NCBI GenBank assembly: GCA_020722165.1
Contig: DYLI01000030.1
Location: 1,750-12,070, forward strand
From: Halothiobacillus neapolitanus
Lineage (GTDB): Bacteria > Pseudomonadota > Gammaproteobacteria > Halothiobacillales > Halothiobacillaceae
Reading direction: 5' to 3'
Length of the DNA: 10,321 bases
A program made the position numbers and the translations under genes. The notes below the pieces were generated by a model, which saw only the letters and a program-made list of their open reading frames with translations, made no database searches and was not told the DNA's origin. Of this stretch, positions 5,632 to 10,321 are shown one piece after another (positions within the stretch are counted from its first letter, which is position 1; every line of letters starts with the position of its first letter).

Positions 5632-6750
5632 CTAATCATTCTTAATCACAATCGTCGGAAACTTGCTGCTGTAATCCTTCGTCCGCTGCGCCAACTTAGC
5701 CGCCAATTTGCGTGCAATGCCTCGATACAACAGCGCCGTGGTGCTTGCCACATCCGCAGCCACCGTCGGATTGCCGCTATCCGCCTGTTCACGGATACCG
5801 CGTTCCAACGGCAACTGCCCCAGCAGATCAATACCGTACTCCTCGGCCATTTTTGCGCCGCCGCCTTCGCCAAAAATCGGCTCGATGTGCCCACAATTTG
5901 AGCACACATGCAAACTCATGTTCTCGATAATGCCCAGCACCGGCACATCCACGCGCTCAAACATCTTCAAGCCTTTTTTGGCATCCAGCAGCGCAATATC
6001 CTGCGGCGTGGTCACAATCACCACGCCCGCCACCGGCACTTTTTGCGCCAAGGTCAGCTGAATATCCCCAGTTCCAGGCGGCATATCGACAATCAGATAA
6101 TCCAGATCATGCCAATTCGTATCATTGAGCAACTGTTGCAAAGCCGACGTGACCATCGGTCCACGCCAAATCATCGGATTATCCTCAGCCACCAAAAAGC
6201 CGATCGACATGCACTGCAAGCCTTGCGCAATTTTCGGCTCCAGCGTTTTACCGTCCACACTTTTGGGCTGCCCGCCTTCCGCACCCAACATGCGCGGCAC
6301 ACTGGGGCCATAAATATCCGCATCCAGAATGCCAACTTTCGCCCCCTCGGCCTGCAAAGCCAGCGCCAAATTCACCGCCGTGGTGGACTTGCCCACCCCG
6401 CCCTTGCCCGAAGCCACCGCCACGATATTGCGCACCTCCGGCATCCGCTTGAGGGTTTTCTGCACCGAATGCGGCTCAATCACCCAATCCAGGCTGACCT
6501 GCGCCACCTGCACGCCCTCAACGACACGCAATGCCGCCTCAGCATCACGACACATCGCTTCGCGCACCCCCGCCGCCGGATAGCCCAAGCGCAAATGCAC
6601 ACTGACCGTACTGCCCTTGATCTCGACCGAGTGCACACGCTTGCCCTCAAACGCCTGCCCAAGCTCCGGGTCATGCAGCGCAGCCAGTGCCGCACGCACC
6701 GCTGCCTCGCTCACCGCATCCTTATTCTTACCAAAACCAAACAGCGCCAT
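5632..6750 (-). CDS. mrp: Iron-sulfur cluster carrier ATPase (Mrp/ApbC/NBP35 family)
   Basis: Mrp/ApbC proteins are cytosolic P-loop ATPases that bind a bridging 4Fe-4S cluster as dimers and pass it to apo-proteins. The 372-residue product has an N-terminal MIP18/DUF59 domain (about 12-92, with the HDPELGQ segment at 26-32) and a MinD/ParA-like ATPase domain from about 105. The deviant Walker A is GKGGVGKST (115-123), the DADIYGPS switch motif lies at 143-150, VDMPPGTGD at 221-229, and the cluster-binding CxxC is Cys283/Cys286 in HVCSNCGH. Length and motifs are those of the bacterial family. GGAG lies six bases before the ATG (complement of 6757-6760). It is divergent from metG across 106 bases, the same arrangement as in E. 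coli; functional coupling to metG is not implied. Confidence 0.96.
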   Translation of the reverse strand: MALFGFGKNKDAVSEAAVRAALAALHDPELGQAFEGKRVHSVEIKGSTVSVHLRLGYPAAGVREAMCRDAEAALRVVEGVQVAQVSLDWVIEPHSVQKTLKRMPEVRNIVAVASGKGGVGKSTTAVNLALALQAEGAKVGILDADIYGPSVPRMLGAEGGQPKSVDGKTLEPKIAQGLQCMSIGFLVAEDNPMIWRGPMVTSALQQLLNDTNWHDLDYLIVDMPPGTGDIQLTLAQKVPVAGVVIVTTPQDIALLDAKKGLKMFERVDVPVLGIIENMSLHVCSNCGHIEPIFGEGGGAKMAEEYGIDLLGQLPLERGIREQADSGNPTVAADVASTTALLYRGIARKLAAKLAQRTKDYSSKFPTIVIKND

Positions 6751-6856
6751 GAAATTCTCCGTCTTCTAGTTAGCGACAACGCCAGACTTTGTCTGAATTT
6801 ATGATAGTGTCACACGTCACAAAATTAACCCTACTCATCCTACCCTCGGAGTCCGC
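6751..6856. promoter_or_regulatory. Divergent promoter region between mrp and metG
   Basis: Both genes must start transcription here. TATGAT (6800-6805) on the plus strand, or TATCAT on the minus strand (complement of 6801-6806), are the best -10 candidates, but neither has a good -35 at the right distance. A small perfect hairpin, CAGAC-TTT-GTCTG, lies at 6783-6795, and GTGT-C-ACAC at 6807-6815. GGAG five bases before the metG ATG (6848-6851) is its ribosome site. No T-box or SAM-responsive leader is recognisable in this short space. Confidence 0.4.
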
Positions 6857-8929
6857 ATGACCTCGCCGCGCCGCATTCTCGTTACCTCCGCCCTGCCCTA
6901 CGCCAATGGCCCCATTCATCTTGGACACATGGTCGAATACATTCAAACCGATGTCTGGGCGCGGTTTCAACGGATGCGCGGCCACGAAGTGTATTACGTC
7001 TGCGCCGACGACGCGCATGGCACGCCGATCATGCTGCGTGCGCAAAATGAAGGCATTACGCCTGAAGAACTCATTGCGCGCATCAGCACCGAACATCAAG
7101 CCGATTTCGCGGATTTTCAAATCAAATTTGACCATTTTCACAGCACACACTCCGCTGAAAACCGCATGTTTGCCGAGCAGGTCTATCTCAAACTACGCGA
7201 CGGCGGCCATATTGCCACCCGTACCATCCGCCAAGCCTATGACCCGGTTAAAGAAATGTTCCTGCCGGATCGCTTCATCAAAGGCGAATGCCCCAAGTGC
7301 GGCGCGGCCGATCAATACGGCGATTCCTGCGAAGTCTGCGGCGCAACCTACAGCCCGACCGACCTGAAAAATCCCAAATCCGCCATTTCCGGCGCAACCC
7401 CGATTGAAAAAGATTCCGAGCACTACTTCTTCAAACTCGGCGACTTTGAGCCCATCCTCAAAAACTGGCTGCAATCAGATGCCATCCAGCCCGAAATTGC
7501 GGCAAAAATGAACGAATGGTTTGAATCTGGCTTAAACGACTGGGACATTTCCCGCGATGCACCCTATTTCGGCTTTGCGATTCCCGATGCTCCCGGCAAA
7601 TACTTCTACGTCTGGCTGGACGCGCCGATCGGCTATATGGCCAGCTTCCAGGCGCTATGCACCATTCGCGGCCTCAATGTGTTCGATGACTTCTGGGGAG
7701 CGACCCAAGCCAAAGCAAGCAACACCGAACTCTGGCACTTTATCGGCAAGGACATTGCCTATTTCCACACCCTGTTCTGGCCGGCCATGCTCTCAGGCGC
7801 AGGTTTACGCCTGCCGACTACCGTGCGCACGCATGGCTTCTTGACCGTCAACGGGCAGAAAATGAGCAAATCGCGCGGCACCTTCATCATGGCGCGCAGC
7901 TTCCTCAATCATCTCAGCCCCGATGCCCTGCGTTACTACTTCGCCGCCAAACTCAATGGCTCGATGGAAGATATCGACCTGAATCTCGAAGACTTCATGC
8001 AGCGCGTCAACTCCGATCTGGTGGGCAAAGTGGTTAACCTGGCCTCACGCACTGCCGGGTTTATCGGCAAGCTGTTCGATGGACGTTTGGCCGACGAGCT
8101 GCACGATCCTAAGTTGTACACCGACTTCGTTGCTGCTGGCGAGAGCATCGCCGCCGCCTATGAAGCCTCCGACAGCGCGCGCGCTATGCGCGAAATCATG
8201 GCGCTTGCCGACCGCGCCAACCAGTACATCGACCAGAACAAGCCTTGGAGCTTAGCCAAAACCCCCGGCAACGAAGCCGAAGTGCAGGCCATTTGCACCA
8301 TGGGTCTCAACCTGTTCCGCGTACTGATGGTGTATCTCAAGCCCGTACTGCCGACAATGGCAAAACAGGTTGAACACTTCCTGCACTTTGGCGAACTCAA
8401 CTGGGAAAGCCGCCATGAATTGATGCTTGCGCACATTATTCAACCGTTTGAACCGTTGATGACGCGCATCGAACAAGCGAAAATCGATGCCATGCTGGAA
8501 GAAAACATCAGCACCATGCCCACCCCCGAATCCCCAGCCGCCACGGTCAAAAGCACTACCCCCGTTTCGACAACGACGGCCAGCATCGAACCAATTAGCG
8601 AAACCATCAGCATCGACGACTTTTCCAAGATTGACCTGCGCATTGCACGCATCGTCAAAGCCCAGCATGTCGAAGGCGCAGAGAAACTGCTGCAACTGAC
8701 CCTCGACATCGGCTCGGAAACCCGCAATGTGTTTGCAGGCATCAAATCCGCCTACAAACCCGAAGAGCTTGAAGGCCGCCTCACCGTCATGGTCGCCAAC
8801 CTTGCCCCGCGCAAAATGAAGTTCGGCTTGTCCGAAGGCATGGTGCTTGCCGCGTCAGGTGCGGGCACGCCCGGTTTGTTTATCCTGGAACCCGACGATG
8901 GCGCACAACCCGGAATGCGAGTGAAGTAA
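6857..8929 (+). CDS. metG: Methionyl-tRNA synthetase
   Basis: This class I enzyme charges tRNA-Met and initiator tRNA with methionine in the cytosol. The 690-residue product is of the long, dimeric type (E. coli 677). The class signatures are HLGH at 21-24 and KMSKS at 335-339. A single CxxC...CxxC zinc knuckle is seen at Cys145/Cys148 and Cys158/Cys161. The WLDAPIGYMAS segment (253-263) and the WHFIGKDIAYFHTLFWP segment (293-309) form the methionine pocket. The anticodon-binding helical domain spans about 385-545, followed by a Ser/Thr/Pro-rich linker (about 551-584) and an EMAP-like tRNA-binding/dimerisation domain (587-690, beginning DDFSKIDLRIARI). The linker is the only low-complexity part. 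It is divergent from mrp and is followed after one base by a lipoprotein gene, suggesting co-transcription. Confidence 0.98.
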   Translation: MTSPRRILVTSALPYANGPIHLGHMVEYIQTDVWARFQRMRGHEVYYVCADDAHGTPIMLRAQNEGITPEELIARISTEHQADFADFQIKFDHFHSTHSAENRMFAEQVYLKLRDGGHIATRTIRQAYDPVKEMFLPDRFIKGECPKCGAADQYGDSCEVCGATYSPTDLKNPKSAISGATPIEKDSEHYFFKLGDFEPILKNWLQSDAIQPEIAAKMNEWFESGLNDWDISRDAPYFGFAIPDAPGKYFYVWLDAPIGYMASFQALCTIRGLNVFDDFWGATQAKASNTELWHFIGKDIAYFHTLFWPAMLSGAGLRLPTTVRTHGFLTVNGQKMSKSRGTFIMARSFLNHLSPDALRYYFAAKLNGSMEDIDLNLEDFMQRVNSDLVGKVVNLASRTAGFIGKLFDGRLADELHDPKLYTDFVAAGESIAAAYEASDSARAMREIMALADRANQYIDQNKPWSLAKTPGNEAEVQAICTMGLNLFRVLMVYLKPVLPTMAKQVEHFLHFGELNWESRHELMLAHIIQPFEPLMTRIEQAKIDAMLEENISTMPTPESPAATVKSTTPVSTTTASIEPISETISIDDFSKIDLRIARIVKAQHVEGAEKLLQLTLDIGSETRNVFAGIKSAYKPEELEGRLTVMVANLAPRKMKFGLSEGMVLAASGAGTPGLFILEPDDGAQPGMRVK

Positions 8930-8930
8930 G

Positions 8931-9605
8931 ATGAAACACGCGATTTTTACCGCCGTACCTGTCCTGTTGAGCACCTTGGTGCTTAGTGCCTGTGGCGAGC
9001 CAACACCGCGCCATATCGACAACCTGCCGTGGCAGATTGAAATCCTGCCCGACGGCAACTCGCGCGTCTTTGGCATTGAGCTGGGCAAAAGCACGACACT
9101 GGAAGCCAAACGCGCTCTGGATCACAAGGCTGACTTCAGTCTATTCAAATCCGCCGATGGCAAGCTCTCGCTCGAAGCCTATTACGGCACACTAACCTTG
9201 GGCGTATTCGAAGCCAAGCTGATTGCCGAAGTCGAAGCCACGCAAGAGCAACTGAAAAAAATCGGTGAGCACGCCGAAAACCCACGCGCCCAGCCCAGCG
9301 GCGCATGGAAATTCGACATGCGCGACGAAGACTATCTAACCATTCAAAACTGGCCAGTGCGCTCGCTCACCTACATCCCCATGGCCGTGCAATTTGATGC
9401 CGCGTTACTGGAAAAACGCTTTGGCACACCTGCCGAACGCAAACCCATCGACGCAGGACGCGAATACTGGCTCTACCCCGACAAAGGCCTGGTCATCATG
9501 CTGGCCGACAAGGAAAAAGAAATCCTGCAATACGTTGCACCCAGCGATTTTGCGCGCCTGCAAGACAAAATCAGCCGTGAACTGCCGCGCTCGGTGCTGG
9601 ATTAA
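8931..9605 (+). CDS. Putative lipoprotein of unknown function
   Basis: I do not recognise this 224-residue protein. It starts with a lipoprotein signal: basic MKH, a hydrophobic stretch, and the lipobox LSAC with the only cysteine at 21, followed by Gly, so it should be lipid-anchored; with no Asp at +2 the outer membrane is more likely. The mature part shows two similar-looking alpha/beta stretches: FGIELGKSTTLEAKRAL (47-63) near the front, and FDAALLEKRFGTP...YWLYPDKGLVIML near the back. The 'KRFGTP...W.YPDKGL' pattern loosely recalls BamE/OmlA-like small lipoproteins, but that is only a resemblance. Its ATG is one base after the metG stop (TAAGATG), and it lacks a strong ribosome site of its own, so translational coupling to metG is likely. 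Codon use looks like that of metG. Confidence 0.85.
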   Translation: MKHAIFTAVPVLLSTLVLSACGEPTPRHIDNLPWQIEILPDGNSRVFGIELGKSTTLEAKRALDHKADFSLFKSADGKLSLEAYYGTLTLGVFEAKLIAEVEATQEQLKKIGEHAENPRAQPSGAWKFDMRDEDYLTIQNWPVRSLTYIPMAVQFDAALLEKRFGTPAERKPIDAGREYWLYPDKGLVIMLADKEKEILQYVAPSDFARLQDKISRELPRSVLD

Positions 9606-9611
9606 GTAGCT

Positions 9612-9629
9612 TTTTTGTCAGAACAAAAA
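9612..9629. promoter_or_regulatory. Inverted repeat upstream of brnT, candidate BrnA operator
   Basis: TTTTTGT and ACAAAAA are perfect 7-bp inverted repeats around a CAGA spacer, centred about 26 bases before the brnT start. BrnT-BrnA modules studied elsewhere are autorepressed by the ribbon-helix-helix antitoxin, which binds a palindrome in the promoter; position and symmetry fit. A loose -10 (TAACAT, 9635-9640) lies just downstream. As the lipoprotein gene ends at 9605, a hairpin-terminator reading (T-run on either strand) is a weaker alternative. Confidence 0.45.
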
Positions 9630-9646
9630 CGTAGTAACATCCACGT

Positions 9647-9946
9647 ATGAAAACCCGATTTGAATGGGATAAGGTTAAGGCTGAGAGTAATTTCAGGAAG
9701 CATCGTGTGAATTTCGAGACTGCGACCCGTGTATTTGCTGATCCGTTCGCCCTTATTGAACAAGACCGCATCGAAAATGGAGAACACCGCTGGCAAACTC
9801 TGGGCATCGTAGAGGGGTATCTGTTGCTTTTAGTGGCTCATACCGCACTGAACGACGAAAGTGGCACCGAAGTTATCCGCATCATTTCGGCACGTCGCGC
9901 CGAACCCAAAGAGAGGAAACGTTATGAACGCAATCGTTCGCTATGA
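9647..9946 (+). CDS. brnT: BrnT-family toxin of a type II toxin-antitoxin module
   Basis: The 99-residue product matches the BrnT (DUF497) family in length and pattern: FEWDKVKAESNFRKHRVNFETA (5-26), VFADPFAL (29-36), the middle RWQTLGIVEGYLLLLVAH strand pair and the C-terminal RIISARRAEPKERKRYE. BrnT has a RelE-like fold and blocks translation, probably by RNA cleavage, when not bound by BrnA. There is no strong ribosome site before the ATG. It starts 41 bases after the lipoprotein gene and overlaps brnA by 23 bases, the standard toxin-first order of this family. The protein appears complete with no broken motif, so the toxin is probably functional. Confidence 0.92.
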   Translation: MKTRFEWDKVKAESNFRKHRVNFETATRVFADPFALIEQDRIENGEHRWQTLGIVEGYLLLLVAHTALNDESGTEVIRIISARRAEPKERKRYERNRSL

Positions 9947-10241
9947 AATTGACCTGAACAATCTACCCCCGCTGACCGAAAAGCAAAAAGCAGAACTAAG
10001 AGCACTGGCCGACATGCCTGACAGCGAAATTGACTACAGCGACATCCCACCGCTGGATGAAAAATTTTGGCAGAACGCCGTGCGCAACCCGATTTACAAG
10101 CCCACCAAAGCATCAACCACCGTGCGCGTCGATTCAGATGTGCTTGCATGGCTCAAAAGCCAAGGCAAGGGCTATCAAACCCGCATGAATGCCATTTTGC
10201 GCGAAGCCATGCTGCGTTCGCTGGATCACAACAAAACCTGA
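9924..10241 (+). CDS. brnA: BrnA-family antitoxin
   Basis: BrnA neutralises BrnT by direct binding and represses the shared promoter. The product from this start is 105 residues: a variable N-terminal part (the toxin-binding half in this family) with LPPLTEKQKAELRAL and DIPPLDEKFWQNAV (40-53), then the ribbon-helix-helix DNA-binding domain at about 64-98, with STTVRVDSDVLAWLKSQG followed by KGYQTRMNAILREAM, very typical of BrnA. The frame is open further upstream to an ATG at 9861, inside brnT, but GAGAGG seven bases before the ATG at 9924 and family length support the shorter form. The 23-base overlap with brnT implies translational coupling. Confidence 0.92.
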   Translation: MNAIVRYEIDLNNLPPLTEKQKAELRALADMPDSEIDYSDIPPLDEKFWQNAVRNPIYKPTKASTTVRVDSDVLAWLKSQGKGYQTRMNAILREAMLRSLDHNKT

Positions 10242-10242
10242 A

Positions 10243-10258
10243 TGAGCCTTCCGGCTCA
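10243..10258. terminator. Hairpin after brnA
   Basis: TGAGCC-TTCC-GGCTCA is a perfect 6-bp stem with a 4-base loop immediately behind the brnA stop. There is no T-run on the plus strand and only a delayed one on the minus strand (TTCAGGTTTTG), so an intrinsic terminator is possible but not strong. It would lie between brnA and the possible convergent gene end at 10267. Confidence 0.4.
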
Positions 10259-10266
10259 GTGATGCC

Positions 10267-10321
10267 TCACTCCGTCACATAATCCCCATGCTCACGTGTG
10301 GCGAGGAAGCGTATTTCCGGC
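10267..10321 (-). CDS. Possible C-terminal end of a convergent gene (runs off the right edge)
   Basis: On the minus strand one frame is open from the window edge to a TGA at 10267-10269, reading PEIRFLATREHGDYVTE. The residue mix is protein-like, and the stop sits 25 bases from the brnA stop with a hairpin between, as for a convergent gene pair. The piece is too short for a family call, and an 18-codon open frame can occur by chance. Confidence 0.3.
   Translation of the reverse strand, partial: PEIRFLATREHGDYVTE

Noticed and set aside
5908..6804. A 298-codon plus-strand open frame opposite mrp
   Set aside because: It has a His/Arg-heavy composition typical of the antisense frame of a GC-rich gene, and mrp is unambiguous on the minus strand.
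6751..6856. Riboswitch or T-box ahead of metG
   Set aside because: Only 106 bases are available for two divergent promoters, and no T-box or SAM-type core motifs are visible.
9861..9923. Longer brnA starting inside brnT at 9861
   Set aside because: The extra 21 residues overlap brnT in another frame, lack a ribosome site and exceed the usual BrnA start; GAGAGG precedes the ATG at 9924.

Overview
The window looks like a chromosomal segment of a gammaproteobacterium. Two arrangements point there: leuC-leuD-leuB followed by an asd whose product begins MSKTDAKTYDIAVV (the 'xxTYDIAVVGATG' type of aspartate-semialdehyde dehydrogenase, as in Pseudomonas and relatives), and mrp (apbC) divergent from metG, as in E. 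coli. The genus cannot be named from the sequence alone.

Layout. Positions 1-4019 carry a minus-strand operon read from right to left: a periplasmic PEBP/YbhB-type protein, leuC, leuD, leuB and the start of asd (cut by the window edge). LeuC, LeuD and LeuB convert 2-isopropylmalate to the keto precursor of leucine; Asd feeds the lysine, threonine, methionine and diaminopimelate branches. A divergent LysR-type regulator (4121-4990) shares a 101-bp control region with this operon; that region holds a perfect 7-bp dyad that is a good operator candidate. Two copies of a hairpin repeat with 9-base periodicity (nnCACAGAG units) sit exactly behind the leuC and leuD stop codons.

Positions 4991-5631 hold no convincing gene. 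They contain the most unusual object in the window: two diverged copies of a structured module of about 270 nt, placed in inverted orientation. Each copy can fold into the same series of stems, and several stems differ in sequence between the copies while pairing is kept. In the right copy the non-Watson-Crick pairs are G.U wobbles only on the minus strand, which suggests a structured RNA (or single-stranded DNA) read toward the centre from both sides.

Positions 5632-6750 (minus) encode the Mrp/ApbC iron-sulfur carrier ATPase, with a candidate terminator abutting the repeat. Divergent to it are metG (methionyl-tRNA synthetase, with zinc knuckle and C-terminal tRNA-binding domain) and, one base after its stop, an unrecognised lipoprotein gene. 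The right end carries a type II toxin-antitoxin pair, brnT-brnA, with a palindrome upstream that may be its operator, followed by a hairpin and what may be the 3' end of a convergent gene cut by the window edge.

The metabolic genes are ordinary. The parts that merit a second look are the inverted structured module, the intra-operon repeats, the PEBP gene leading the leu operon and the shared LysR operator.
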